A stretch of 64,000 nucleotides of DNA, from NCBI GenBank assembly GCA_963770865.1, contig CAVYRD010000009.1, positions 1 to 64,000 of the forward strand, given 5' to 3'. Positions 9,569 to 18,215 of the stretch are shown here, piece after piece. A program made the translations under genes and the position numbers. This DNA comes from Miltoncostaea sp963770865 (GTDB taxonomy: Bacteria; Actinomycetota; Thermoleophilia; Miltoncostaeales; Miltoncostaeaceae). The notes beneath the pieces were generated by a model. It had not been told where the DNA came from, made no database searches, and saw only the letters and a list, made by a program, of their open reading frames with translations. Position 1 is the first letter of the stretch. Each line of letters begins with the position of its first letter.

Positions 9569-9943
9569 CTATCTGTCGGAGAAGCTGCGGAGAACGGCCA
9601 GGAGGGCCTCGCGCTGTGCCTCGGTCAGTCCGGGGTCGGCCCGGATGGCGGCCTCGGCCGATCGGGGCTCGGTCGCGGATCCCGTGGACCCCGCCGGCTC
9701 GGCATCGTCGAGCAGGCCCGCCTGCGACAGGAGGGTCTCAGGCGGCATCCCGAGCGCCCGCGCGACCTGGGTCACGACCCTCATGGAGGGCTGGTGCAGG
9801 CCGCGCTCCAGTTGGCTCAGATACGCGTTCGAGATTTCGCTCAAGGTCGCAAGCTCGCGAAGCGACAGCTTCGCGAGCTTGCGTTGAGCGTGGATGAACC
9901 GGCCGAGGGCCTCGACCTGTTCGCTCCAAGGGTCCTGCGCCAT
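9569..9943 (-). CDS. XRE-family transcriptional regulator of the phasin operon
   Basis: The protein has 124 residues. A Cro/cI helix-turn-helix covers residues ~15-70, including 'LRELATLSEISNAYLSQLER'. An acidic, Gly/Ala-rich linker follows, then a short helix. It starts 10 bases after the phasin stop and so is transcribed with the phasin. The palindromes over the operon promoter (10298-10323) are the obvious candidate operator, suggesting autoregulated repression of phasin expression, possibly relieved when PHA granules form. The granule-sensing idea is inference by analogy with other phasin repressors of different families. Confidence 0.83.
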   Translation of the reverse strand: MAQDPWSEQVEALGRFIHAQRKLAKLSLRELATLSEISNAYLSQLERGLHQPSMRVVTQVARALGMPPETLLSQAGLLDDAEPAGSTGSATEPRSAEAAIRADPGLTEAQREALLAVLRSFSDR

Positions 9944-9953
9944 GCTGGAGGTC

Positions 9954-10259
9954 CTACTTGGCGGCGGGCGTCTCGACCTTCGTGGTCTTGATGGCCGGGG
10001 CCGCGGCGGTAACGAGCTTCTGGGCGAAGTCCCGCTGGGCCTCGAGCACCTTGCCCGCGAAGTCGTAGCTGGTCTTGATGATCTCCTCGGGCGTCGGCAG
10101 CGCGCTGGCGACGGGGATGGCGGGGAGGTCCTGGGCGGAGTTCTCGACAGCCTTGGCCCACGTCTCGACGATGTCGAGAACGGCGGTCTGGCTCTGGCGG
10201 AGGGCGCTCAGGGTCTTGTCCTGGGCGTCCTGGGCGTACTTGATGGCGGGCGACGGCAT
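9954..10259 (-). CDS. phasin-like PHA granule-associated protein
   Basis: The protein has 101 residues starting at 'MPSPAIKYAQDAQDKTLSAL'. This start is preceded by AGGAGG seven bases upstream. A longer frame is open, but its extra codons lie in the promoter. The sequence is one long amphipathic helical stretch ('QSQTAVLDIVETWAKAVEN', 'YDFAGKVLEAQRDFAQKLV') ending in an Ala/Lys/Thr tail, as in small actinobacterial phasins. Phasins coat PHA granules and control their number and size. The gene sits directly downstream of a PHA synthase and upstream of a likely regulator. Confidence 0.8.
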   Translation of the reverse strand: MPSPAIKYAQDAQDKTLSALRQSQTAVLDIVETWAKAVENSAQDLPAIPVASALPTPEEIIKTSYDFAGKVLEAQRDFAQKLVTAAAPAIKTTKVETPAAK

Positions 10260-10297
10260 TTGGGTGCCTCCTGATGTGGAGTGATGAGGTGATCTGC

Positions 10298-10331
10298 TGC
10301 GCACTATAGTACGCAACGCGTACTTCTGCAA
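10298..10331 (-). promoter_or_regulatory. promoter of the phasin-XRE operon with overlapping palindromes
   Basis: On the minus strand a -35 box TTGCAG (10326-10331) and a -10 box TATAGT (10303-10308) are separated by exactly 17 bases. The -10 lies in an 18-base near-perfect palindrome at 10298-10315 (8 of 9 pairs match). A second inverted repeat, GTACGC-AAC-GCGTAC at 10309-10323, covers the spacer. Two overlapping dyads on a promoter strongly suggest a repressor operator, most simply for the XRE protein encoded second in the operon. Confidence 0.72.
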
Positions 10332-10338
10332 GCAGGCA

Positions 10339-12075
10339 TCACTTCTCGAGCACGTAGGTCCCCGGAGCGTCCCCCACGGGCCGGTGCTTGCGGCTCCCCA
10401 TGCGGGGTGGCTTGACGTGCTCGCCGGAGCGATGCCCGATCCACTCGGCCCAGTCCTCCCACCACGACCCCTCGTGGCGGACCGAGGCGTCGAACCACTC
10501 CTTGGGATCGCCCGGGTGCGCGTCGGCCGTCCGGTACCAGGCCTTCGGGCTGGGCGGGTTGACGATGCCGGCGATGTGCCCCGCGGCGCTCAGCACGTAG
10601 CGGACCTCCGCGTTCGGGAGCACCTGGGTCGTCAGGTAGCTGCCCTCCCAGGGGGCGATGTGGTCCTCGATGGCGCCCAGGACGTAGAAGTCCCCGTGGA
10701 TCGACGTGGGGTCGAGCAGCGTGCCGGCCAACTCCATCTCACCGCGCGACAGCTCGTTGCCCAGGTAGCACGAGCGCAGGTAGAACGAGTGCATCTTCGC
10801 GGGCATGCGCGTGCTGTCGGCGTTCCAGGCCAGGATGTCGAAGGCCTGGGGGTCCTCGCCCATCAGCCAGTTGTTCACCGCGTAGTTCCAGACCAGGTCG
10901 TTGGAGCGCATGAAGGTGAAGATGCCCATCATCTCCGAGGCCTCGAGGAAGCCCTTCTCGCTCATGCGCTTCTCGAGCCGCTCCACCGAGGCCCGGTCGG
11001 TGAAGGCCCCGAGGCGGCCGGGACGGCTGAAGTCCACGAGGGTGTTGAGCAGGGTGGTCGAGGCGATACGGTCCTCGCCGGCGGCGGCGAGGTAGGCGCG
11101 CAGGGCGGCCGTGAGGGTTCCCCCGAGACAGAGCCCGGCGATGTTCGCCCGCTCGGCACCGGTGATCTCCCGGATCACGTCGAGTGCGGCGATCGGGCCG
11201 TTCAGCAGGTAGTCGTCGAGGCTCCAGTGCCCGTGGGTGTGGTCGGGGTTGCGATAGCTGATCGCGAACACGGTGTGACCGTGGTCGATCGCCCACTCGA
11301 CGAAGCTGCGGCCCGGCGCGAGATCCATGATGTAGTACTTGTTGATCCACGGGGGGCTCAGCAGCAACGGCGTCTCGTAGACCGTCTCGGTCCGCGGCGC
11401 GTACTGGATCAGCTCCATCTGGTCGTTCTGGTACACGACCCTGCCCGGGGTCACCGCGAGGTCTCTGCCGACGACGAACGCGTCCGGGTCGATCTGCCGG
11501 GGCATGCCCTCGTTCTTGGCGACATCGTCCAAGAAGGTCTTCATCCCGCGCATCACGCTGGCCCCACCCGTGTCGAGGGCCCGCTTCATCGCCGACGGGT
11601 TCGTCCAGAAGTTGTTGGTCGGCGCCAGAGCCCCCATCATCACGTCCGTGAGGAAGCCCATGCGGTGCTCTGTCACCTCGTTGACCTCGGACGCCTCGAG
11701 CACGTCCCCGACGAGCTGGGCCGAGAGCAGATAGGCCTGGAGCAACGCGAAGAATGCAGGGTTCTCCTCCCAGGCGGGGTCCCGGAAGCGGCGATCGCGT
11801 CGCCCTGGCTGTATCGGTCCGGGGGTCTCCGCGCCACCCGCGCGGTCGGCTGCGGCAGACGAGGCCTCGGCGAGGCCGGCGAGGTAGCGGCTCCAGGCCT
11901 TCATGAGGCCCTCGGGGTTCTGGAGCGCGGCGGATGCGGTGCGCGACCACGCCTCGATGAAGCCGTGGGGGTCGAGCGACTCGAGCGCCTCGAACTCGCG
12001 CGCCTCGAATGCGGCGTCGGCGTCGGACGTGGGATCGGGTCCGCGATCCGGGTCGCGGGCTGATGAAGAGGTCAT
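10339..12075 (-). CDS. phaC: poly(3-hydroxyalkanoate) synthase, class I type
   Basis: The protein has 578 residues, the size of class I/II PHA synthases. The nucleophile Cys316 sits in the lipase-like box 'GLCLGGT'. Other family blocks are 'PPWINKYYIMDL', 'WAIDHGHTVFAISYRNPD' and the histidine region 'SAAGHIAGIVNPP'. The N-terminal ~100 residues are variable and probably mediate granule or dimer contacts. It polymerises (R)-3-hydroxyacyl-CoA at the granule surface. It follows the hydroxyacyl-CoA dehydrogenase and precedes the phasin. A second synthase of a different class is encoded 1.7 kb upstream in the same gene string. Confidence 0.93.
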   Translation of the reverse strand: MTSSSARDPDRGPDPTSDADAAFEAREFEALESLDPHGFIEAWSRTASAALQNPEGLMKAWSRYLAGLAEASSAAADRAGGAETPGPIQPGRRDRRFRDPAWEENPAFFALLQAYLLSAQLVGDVLEASEVNEVTEHRMGFLTDVMMGALAPTNNFWTNPSAMKRALDTGGASVMRGMKTFLDDVAKNEGMPRQIDPDAFVVGRDLAVTPGRVVYQNDQMELIQYAPRTETVYETPLLLSPPWINKYYIMDLAPGRSFVEWAIDHGHTVFAISYRNPDHTHGHWSLDDYLLNGPIAALDVIREITGAERANIAGLCLGGTLTAALRAYLAAAGEDRIASTTLLNTLVDFSRPGRLGAFTDRASVERLEKRMSEKGFLEASEMMGIFTFMRSNDLVWNYAVNNWLMGEDPQAFDILAWNADSTRMPAKMHSFYLRSCYLGNELSRGEMELAGTLLDPTSIHGDFYVLGAIEDHIAPWEGSYLTTQVLPNAEVRYVLSAAGHIAGIVNPPSPKAWYRTADAHPGDPKEWFDASVRHEGSWWEDWAEWIGHRSGEHVKPPRMGSRKHRPVGDAPGTYVLEK

Positions 12076-12151
12076 GATTTCCTTCCGTTTCTCGCCTTGG
12101 GTCGGCCGGCGGGAGCCGGCGTCACTGTCTCACGGTCCATGGGCGGCTGAG

Positions 12152-13193
12152 TCACCCGGGCGGGGCCCCCGCGGACCGGGCCCACTCCAACGGCCCCGTC
12201 TCCCAGCCGCAGCCGTATCGCATCGCGGCGTCCACGTCGCCGGGGGCCGCGATCTCCTCCTCGACGCAGCGGCACGCCTCGTCGAGGGCGCTCGCGTAGT
12301 AGTAGACGGCCACCTCACGACCGGCCGCGTCCGCGTCCGCCACCGGGGCGTCGCCGTCGAAGAAGCCGGCTCCCGACTTCTTTCCGAGTCGACCCGCGTC
12401 GAACGCGGCGCCCGATCTCGCCACCGTCCGCGAAGCGCTCACCGTAGGCCTGCTCCAGGTCGCGCTGGATGTGCCCGAGCGTGTCGAGCCCGATCAGGTC
12501 ACCCAGCGCGAACGGGCCCATCGGGGCGGGCCCGCCCTCGACCACGGCGCGATCGGCCGAGGCGAGGTCGGCACCGAGCTCCGCCGAGTGCCAGTAGGCC
12601 TCGACGAGCGCGCGCACGAGGATTCGGTTGACGAGGAAGCCCGGGCACTCGCGTACCCGGACCGGCACCTTGCCGAGCGCCCGGGCGAGATCCTCCGCGG
12701 CGGCCATCGTCGCCTCGCTGGTGGCCTCGCCCCGGATGACCTCGACGAGCTTCATCACGCTGGCGGGGTTGAAGAAGTGGAGCCCCACGACGAGCTCGGG
12801 ACGGCTCGTCTCGGCTGCGAGCGCCGTGATCGAGAGGCCCGACGTGTTCGAGGCGAGGAGCGCCCCGCGGGGAAGGGCCGCGTCGAGGACCCGGAAGACC
12901 TCACGCTTGACGTCCAGGATCTCCGGCACCGCTTCGATCGCGAGGTCGCAGTCCGCCAGTTCGGCGGCGTCGACGGTCGGGCTGATGCGGCCCAGGATGG
13001 CCTGCGCGTCCTCGGCGCTCAGCCGCCCCCGCTGCACGCGGCGCTCTCCGATCGCGGCGACGTGCGCGACACCGCGCTCCAGCGCGGCCGGGTCCGAGTC
13101 GAGCAACACCACCTCGACGCCCCCCGCCGCGGCCGCCTGGGCGATCTCGCTACCCATCACGCCGGCGCCGAGCACCGCCATCCGTCGGATCAT
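12152..13193 (-). CDS. 3-hydroxyacyl-CoA dehydrogenase, reading frame interrupted near the 3' end
   Basis: The N-terminal ~180 residues are an NAD-binding 3HCDH domain with 'VLGAGVMGSEIAQAAAAGG' and the active-site block 'VVGLHFFNPASVMKLVEV'. A 3HCDH C-terminal domain follows with 'CPGFLVNRILV' and 'LGDLIGLDTLGHI'. Homology shifts frame at about 12,395-12,440, where the second frame supplies 'AGRLGKKSGAGFFDGD' and a short further 3HCDH-like segment ending 'MRYGCGWETGPLEWA'. The intact product would be ~345 residues. It interconverts 3-oxoacyl- and 3-hydroxyacyl-CoA. Position between phaJ and phaC points to PHA precursor supply or PHA carbon recycling. A sequencing indel is as likely as a real mutation. 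Confidence 0.8.
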
Positions 13194-13301
13194 CTTCCCC
13201 CCCTCTGGTCCGGAAGCCCCAGCCGCGTGGCGGAGCCCGATGGAATCGCGCGCATCGGCGCGCCATGGGCCGCGGGTCGCGCGACCCGTCTGCCGAGGAC
13301 C

Positions 13302-13742
13302 TCACCCACGGGGCGGCATCACGAGCGCCTCGCCGGTGAGAACGGTCTCGCCATCCTTCTGCACGATCGTCTCGAGCACCACGCGCTTCTTGTCGGAGAT
13401 GATCTCCTTGACCGTCGCGGTGGCGGTCAGGAGGTCTCCTGGGCGCACGGGGGCGAGCCACTTGAGCGTCTGTGACATATAGATCGACCCCGGGCCGGGC
13501 AGCTGGGTGCCGAGCACCGCCGATATGAGGCCGGCGGTGAGGACCCCGTGCGCCACGCGACCGCCGAAGGGCGACGCCTCAGCCCATGCGGCATCGACGT
13601 GCGCCGGGTTGTCGTCGCCCGAGATGCGTGCGAAGGCGTCGATGTCCTCCTGCGAGAAGCTCCCCGACAGGCTGGCGCTGTCGCCGACTGCGAGTTGGCT
13701 GATCGTCTTTCCAGGTGCGTATGTGGGAAACGGGTCGGGCAT
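13302..13742 (-). CDS. phaJ: MaoC-like (R)-specific enoyl-CoA hydratase
   Basis: The protein has 146 residues with one hot-dog fold MaoC dehydratase domain. The catalytic Asp/His signature is visible in 'ISGDDNPAHVD', and the fold motif in 'FGGRVAHGVLTAGLIS'. PhaJ-type enzymes hydrate trans-2-enoyl-CoA from beta-oxidation to (R)-3-hydroxyacyl-CoA, the direct PHA synthase substrate. It lies between the class III synthase and the dehydrogenase on the same strand with short gaps, which supports this role over a generic MaoC assignment. Confidence 0.86.
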   Translation of the reverse strand: MPDPFPTYAPGKTISQLAVGDSASLSGSFSQEDIDAFARISGDDNPAHVDAAWAEASPFGGRVAHGVLTAGLISAVLGTQLPGPGSIYMSQTLKWLAPVRPGDLLTATATVKEIISDKKRVVLETIVQKDGETVLTGEALVMPPRG

Positions 13743-13796
13743 GGTTGATCCCCCAAGGGTTCAGGCGCCGCTCGGGGCGGCGCCGCGGGCGGTCTC

Positions 13797-14807
13797 TCAG
13801 TCGGAGCGCGCGTCGAGCCAGTCCGTGACCTTCGGCCAGAGCAGGTCGCGTGCGCCTGACCCGGCCAGGAGGCCGACGTGCCCCGCCGGCAACTCGAGGT
13901 ACTCGTTGTCACGGCTCGCGACGAGGTCGTTCAACGGCCGCGTCATCCGCGGCGGGACGATGTGATCGTTCGACCCGGCGATGGAGAGGAGCGGCGCGGT
14001 GATGGCCGAGAGGCGGACCGGACGTCCCCCGATCGTCAGGGCGTCCTTCGCCAGCAGGTTCTTCTGGTAGAAGTCCTCGATCCACTGGGTGAAGGCCGCG
14101 CCCGGAAATGGGACACCGTCGTTCACCCACTGGTTCATCGCGCGCCAGGCGGTCATGTCCTTGCCCGCGCTGAGGCGCTCGAGCATCGACGTGTGGACGT
14201 CGACGAAGTTGGCGACAGGCTTCAGCAGCTTGTTGCCGAGATCGATGAGCGACCCTGAGACGTTGCCGAGGGCGTCGGCGACCGCGGCCGCGTCGAAGTG
14301 GCGCGGGTCGGTCCAGACCTGATGCAGGCCTGCCTGCGAGAAGTCGATCGGGGCGGTGAGGGTCACGAGGTTCCTGAGACCCGCCGGATGAAGGGCGGCG
14401 TGGATGACGCCCATGGTCCCCCCCATGCAGTAGCCGAACAGCGTGTAATCGCCCCCCGCTCCGGTGCGCGCCATGCGCTCGACCGCCTTCGGCAGGTGCT
14501 CGCCGATGAGCTCGTCAAGCGTGATCCCCCGGTCCTCCCATCCGGGGCGGCCCCAGTCGATCAAGAAGACGTCGTACCCGCGCTCGAGCAGATGGCGCAC
14601 GAAGCTGTTGCCGGGCCGCAGGTCGAGTATGTAGGGGCGGTTGATGAGGGCGTAGACGAGCAGCACCGGTGTCGCGTGGGCCCGCGGACTGACGGCCCGG
14701 TAGCGGTAGAGGGTCGTCTTGTTACGGGTCCAGACGACGTCTCGCGGGCTCGTCCCCGTGGGGACATCCACCTCCGGGGCCACCCCGGGGGTGACCTCCT
14801 CGGCCAC
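13797..14807 (-). CDS. phaC: poly(3-hydroxyalkanoate) synthase, class III catalytic subunit
   Basis: The protein has 336 residues, the length of class III/IV PhaC subunits. The nucleophile Cys127 is in 'GYCMGGT'. 'ALINRPYILDLRPGNSFVRH' and 'DVFLIDWGRPGWEDR' are characteristic. The acid/histidine end is 'SNDHIVPP' and 'PAGHVGLLAG'. Class III PhaC needs a second subunit, PhaE, whose likely gene ends 16 bases upstream. The pair would polymerise short-chain hydroxyacyl-CoA. Confidence 0.92.
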   Translation of the reverse strand: MAEEVTPGVAPEVDVPTGTSPRDVVWTRNKTTLYRYRAVSPRAHATPVLLVYALINRPYILDLRPGNSFVRHLLERGYDVFLIDWGRPGWEDRGITLDELIGEHLPKAVERMARTGAGGDYTLFGYCMGGTMGVIHAALHPAGLRNLVTLTAPIDFSQAGLHQVWTDPRHFDAAAVADALGNVSGSLIDLGNKLLKPVANFVDVHTSMLERLSAGKDMTAWRAMNQWVNDGVPFPGAAFTQWIEDFYQKNLLAKDALTIGGRPVRLSAITAPLLSIAGSNDHIVPPRMTRPLNDLVASRDNEYLELPAGHVGLLAGSGARDLLWPKVTDWLDARSD

Positions 14808-14823
14808 GGCCCCTTGTCCCGGT

Positions 14824-15654
14824 CTATTCGTCGGCAGGAGGAGTGCGGCGGCGGGCCGGCGGGCGCTTGGCGGCGGCCGGCTTCTTCGCTGCGGGAGCCT
14901 TGGCCCTCCCCGGTACGGTCACAGCCGGACCCTTCTCCTCCACCGTCTCCTCGGCCGCGGCGGAAGCCTTCGCAGGGGCCGGCGGAGGCGTCGGGGCGCG
15001 CCTGGTGGCCGGCCTTCTCGTCGGCTGGGTGGTGCCGGCGGGCTCCGTGGCCTGTTCAGCAGGGCGTTCGGCAAGCTCTCGAATCGCCCGCTCGAGCGTG
15101 GTCAGCCGTTCGGGCAGGGCCTGCGAGGCGGTCGCGGCGTCGGCGATCCCCTCCTCGAGGACGCTCAGCCGAGCGGGGATCGAGTGGGCCACCTCCATCG
15201 CCTCGCCGAGCCGCGTCTCGATCGCTGCGAGGCGCGTCGCGAAATCCGCGGACTGGTCGGCGAGCTCCTCGACCTTTCGCTCCACGTTGATCACGAGCCG
15301 CGCCACCTCGGCCAGATCCTCGGTCGTCGGCATGTGGATGCTCTCCGCAACCGCTCGCGATGCTGCTCGGAACGACTGCTGCTGCTGGGCGTACAGGGCG
15401 AGAAGCTGTCCCGAGGCGGCGGCGAAGCCCTCGCTGCCAACGACCTCCTCCATCGCCTTCGACCAGCGCTCGATGGCCTGCGCGCGGACGGCCTCCTGCT
15501 GCTCGGCTGCCGCAGAGAATCGTTCGGCGGCGGCGGCGAAGCCCTCGCCGCCCGCGACATCCTGCATCGCCTTCGACCAGCGTTCCATGGTCTCCGCGTA
15601 CGCGCCGCGCATCAGTTCGATGGGGTCGCTCGGCGGAGGGCTCTCGCCGCTCAC
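14824..15654 (-). CDS. phaE: PhaE-like subunit of class III PHA synthase
   Basis: The protein has 276 residues if translation begins at GTG 15654, which overlaps the stop of the upstream regulator (GTGA). The N-terminal half has two near-repeats around 'ERWSKAMQDVAGGEGFAAA' and 'ERWSKAMEEVVGSEGFAAA'. A PhaE-type signature 'MPTTEDLAEVARLVINVE' follows, then a coiled coil. The last ~80 residues are an Ala/Pro/Lys/Arg-rich tail ending 'KRPPARRRTPPADE', similar to PhaF-like DNA-binding phasin tails. I infer a PhaE subunit with an added basic tail that may tie granules to the nucleoid. Confidence 0.75.
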   Translation of the reverse strand: MSGESPPPSDPIELMRGAYAETMERWSKAMQDVAGGEGFAAAAERFSAAAEQQEAVRAQAIERWSKAMEEVVGSEGFAAASGQLLALYAQQQQSFRAASRAVAESIHMPTTEDLAEVARLVINVERKVEELADQSADFATRLAAIETRLGEAMEVAHSIPARLSVLEEGIADAATASQALPERLTTLERAIRELAERPAEQATEPAGTTQPTRRPATRRAPTPPPAPAKASAAAEETVEEKGPAVTVPGRAKAPAAKKPAAAKRPPARRRTPPADE

Positions 15655-16124
15655 TCCGAACCCCGTTTCGCGGCACTCTCGGGGCCGTTCCCGGAGGTCG
15701 TCTCCCCCGTCGGGGCAGACTCGTGCTGTGGCGGCGCGGTCGGCGACGGGTACAGGCTGAAGAATTGATTCAGCATCATCTGGTAGCTGCGCAACGACGC
15801 CGCACAGGTGCTCAGGTAGATCCTGCCCGCGTCGGTGAGGGTGTAGAGGCGCCTCGCAGGGCCGTCCTTCGACGTGTCCCACCCGGACACGACCAGGCCG
15901 TCCTTCTCGAGCTGGCGGAGAGTGCGATAGACGCTTCCGCGGTCGAGCGCCTCGAACCCGAACGCGGACATGCGCCGGATCAGCTCATAGCCGTGGCTCT
16001 GCCACTGCTCCAGCGCCAGGAGGAGAAAGGGCTGCAGCCACGATCGGGGTTGCGCCTGACTCTCGAGCCGCCGTTGGCCGTTCGAGGTGCGTCCGTGTCC
16101 GTTCCCAGAAGGCTGTTCGCTCAT
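15651..16124 (-). CDS. PadR-family regulator, PhaQ-like
   Basis: The protein has 157 residues starting at ATG 16124, eight bases after GAAGG. An ATG 15 bases upstream is possible but less well spaced. A PadR winged helix covers residues ~30-110, with 'SHGYELIRRMSAFGFEALD' and 'GSVYRTLRQLEKDGLVVSGW'. This resembles the PHB-responsive repressor PhaQ of Bacillus, which binds PHB and regulates phasin. It heads the minus-strand PHA gene string and is divergent from the crotonase gene. A TTGACA element lies on the minus strand just upstream (about 16156-16161). Ligand response is inferred. Confidence 0.78.
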   Translation of the reverse strand: MSEQPSGNGHGRTSNGQRRLESQAQPRSWLQPFLLLALEQWQSHGYELIRRMSAFGFEALDRGSVYRTLRQLEKDGLVVSGWDTSKDGPARRLYTLTDAGRIYLSTCAASLRSYQMMLNQFFSLYPSPTAPPQHESAPTGETTSGNGPESAAKRGSE

Positions 16125-16214
16125 AGAGGCATCCTTCACCTATCATCCAACCCTGTCAATCGAACTCGACCTTCCGTACGAGCACGTCCACCGTTGCCGA
16201 TCCCGGAGATCCTC

Positions 16215-17007
16215 GTGTCCATCGACCTTGAGCGCCGCGACGCCGTTGCGGTCGTCACCCTCAACCGGCCGGAGGCGCTGAACGCGCTCTCGCCCGAGAT
16301 GCTCGACGACCTGGAGCGCGTGCTCCGAGACGTTCAACGCGGACCCGACGCTTCGCGCGGTGGTGCTCACCGGGGCCGGGGAGAAGGCGTTCTGCGCGGG
16401 CGCCGACATCGGCCACATGCGCACGGCTGGCGCGCTCGAGGCCCGTGCGTTCGCGGAGCGCGGCCACCGGGTCGCGAACCTGATCGAGGGCCTTGCAACC
16501 CCCGTAGTGGCCGCCGTCAACGGGTTCGCCCTCGGCGGCGGCTGCGAAATCGCCCTCGCCTGCGACGTCCGCGTCGCCGCCGACACGGCCCGCTTCGGTC
16601 AACCCGAGGTCACCCTCGGCGTGATCCCGGGCTGGGGTGGGACGCAGCGCCTCGCCCGCACCACGTCGATCGGATTTGCGAAGGAGCTGATCCTGACCGG
16701 CCGGTTGGTGGGCTCCGAGGAGGCGCTGCGCGTCGGCCTCGTCACGCACGTCCACCCCAAGGCCGACCTGCTCGACGCGGCGGTCGAGTTGGCTGCGACC
16801 ATCGCCTCGCGGCCGAGCTGGGCCGTCGCCTCGGCCAAGCGACTGTGCAACCTGGCCCTCGGCGGAGACGTCGCCGCCCCCTTCGCCCGCGAGATCGACG
16901 GGTTCGCCCTCGCGTTCACCACGCCGGATCAGCGTGAGGGCATGGACGCCTTCTTCGAGAAGCGCCCGCCCGTGTTCGAGGGCCACGACCCGGTGGCCGC
17001 ACGATGA
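16215..17007 (+). CDS. enoyl-CoA hydratase (crotonase), frame interrupted near the 5' end
   Basis: Starting from GTG 16215 after GGAGAT, the frame encodes 'LNRPEALNALSPEMLDDLER', the classic crotonase N-terminus. Homology then jumps frame at about 16,341 ('...LRD' then 'FNADPTLRAVVLTGAGEKAF') and continues through 'CAGADIGHM' and the oxyanion block 'NGFALGGGCEIALACD' to the end. One extra base explains the break. The intact protein would be ~264 residues and hydrate 2-enoyl-CoA to (S)-3-hydroxyacyl-CoA in beta-oxidation. It overlaps the thiolase gene (ATGA), so the two form a unit divergent from the PHA genes. Confidence 0.85.
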
Positions 17008-18173
17008 GCGGCGATGCACTCATCATCGAGGCCGTGCGCACCCCGATCGGCCGGCGCAAGGGGATGCTCTCCGGCTGGCACCCGGCCGATCTTCTGAGCG
17101 AGGTCCTGGCTGCGGTGGTGGAGCGGGCGGGCGTCGACCCGGGCGAGGTCGACGACGTGATCGTCGGCTGCCTCGACCAGGTTGGCGAGCAGTCGGCCAA
17201 CATCGCCCGCAGCGCCGTTCTCGGCGCCGGGTTCCCCGAGAGCGTCCCCGCGATGACCATCGATCGGCAGTGCGGAAGCTCGCAGCAGGCGGCTCACTCC
17301 GCGGCCCAGGGGGTCATGGCGGGGGCCTACGACATCGTCATCGCGGCCGGCGTCGAGTCGATGACGCGCGTGCCGATGTGGGCCAACGCGCCCGACCCCT
17401 CGGCCGCCTACGGTCCGCGCTTCCGGGCGCGCTACGGCCTGGCGCCCGACTACTTCATCGACCAGGGGATCTCGGGCGAGATGATCGCCGAGCGGTTTGA
17501 GCTGACACGCGAGGAGCTCGACGCCTTCGCCCTCGCGTCGCACCTCCGCGCGGCGACGGCCACCGACGAGGGCCGCTTCGAGGCGGAGATCCTTCCCATC
17601 AGCGCCCAGCGCGAGGACCGCGAGTGGACCGCGACGGCGGACGAGGGGATCCGCCGTGGGACGACTCTCGAAGTGCTTGCCGGGCTGCGGACGGTGTTCC
17701 GCGAGGACGGTCGCCTCACGGCCGCCACTTCGTCGCAGCTCAGCGACGGCGCCGCCGCCATGCTGATCGTCTCCGAGAGGGCGGCGACGCGTCTCCGGCT
17801 GCGGCCCCGGGCGCGATTCCATTCGTTCGCCCTTGCCGGCGTCGACCCGATCGAAGGGCTCTCCGGCCCGATCCCGAGCACACGGACGGTCTTGCAGCGG
17901 GCCGGGCTCGACTTGGAGGACATCGGTCTCTTCGAGGTCAGCGAGGCCTTCGCCTCCGTGCCGTTGGCTTGGGCGCGCGAACTCGGCGCGGATCTCGATC
18001 GGGTGAACGTCAACGGGGGGGCGATCGCGCTCGGCCATCCGCTGGGGTGCAGCGGCGCCCGCCTCATGACGACCCTCGTGCACGAGATGGGCCGCCGAGG
18101 CGCGCGCTATGGCCTGCAGACGATGTGCGAGGGGGGTGGCATGGCGAACGCGACCATCCTCGAACTCGCGTGA
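17004..18173 (+). CDS. acetyl-CoA C-acyltransferase (thiolase)
   Basis: The protein has 389 residues with all thiolase catalytic residues: Cys90 in 'DRQCGSSQQA', His345 in 'ALGHPLGCSG' and Cys375 in 'TMCEGGGMANA'. It could run biosynthetically (2 acetyl-CoA to acetoacetyl-CoA, the first PHB step) or degradatively in beta-oxidation. Coupling to a crotonase favours beta-oxidation. Closeness to two PHA synthases leaves a PhaA role open. No phaB-type acetoacetyl-CoA reductase is visible in the window. Confidence 0.9.
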   Translation: MSGDALIIEAVRTPIGRRKGMLSGWHPADLLSEVLAAVVERAGVDPGEVDDVIVGCLDQVGEQSANIARSAVLGAGFPESVPAMTIDRQCGSSQQAAHSAAQGVMAGAYDIVIAAGVESMTRVPMWANAPDPSAAYGPRFRARYGLAPDYFIDQGISGEMIAERFELTREELDAFALASHLRAATATDEGRFEAEILPISAQREDREWTATADEGIRRGTTLEVLAGLRTVFREDGRLTAATSSQLSDGAAAMLIVSERAATRLRLRPRARFHSFALAGVDPIEGLSGPIPSTRTVLQRAGLDLEDIGLFEVSEAFASVPLAWARELGADLDRVNVNGGAIALGHPLGCSGARLMTTLVHEMGRRGARYGLQTMCEGGGMANATILELA

Positions 18174-18215
18174 GCAACGCGTCCCGGCACCGAGGCCGGC
18201 TCCAGGACGGCCAGC

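Noticed and set aside
10384..12063. A 559-codon open frame opposite the class I PHA synthase
   Set aside because: It mirrors phaC codon structure (rich in Arg, His, Gly, Val) and has no domain, while the opposite strand is a textbook synthase.
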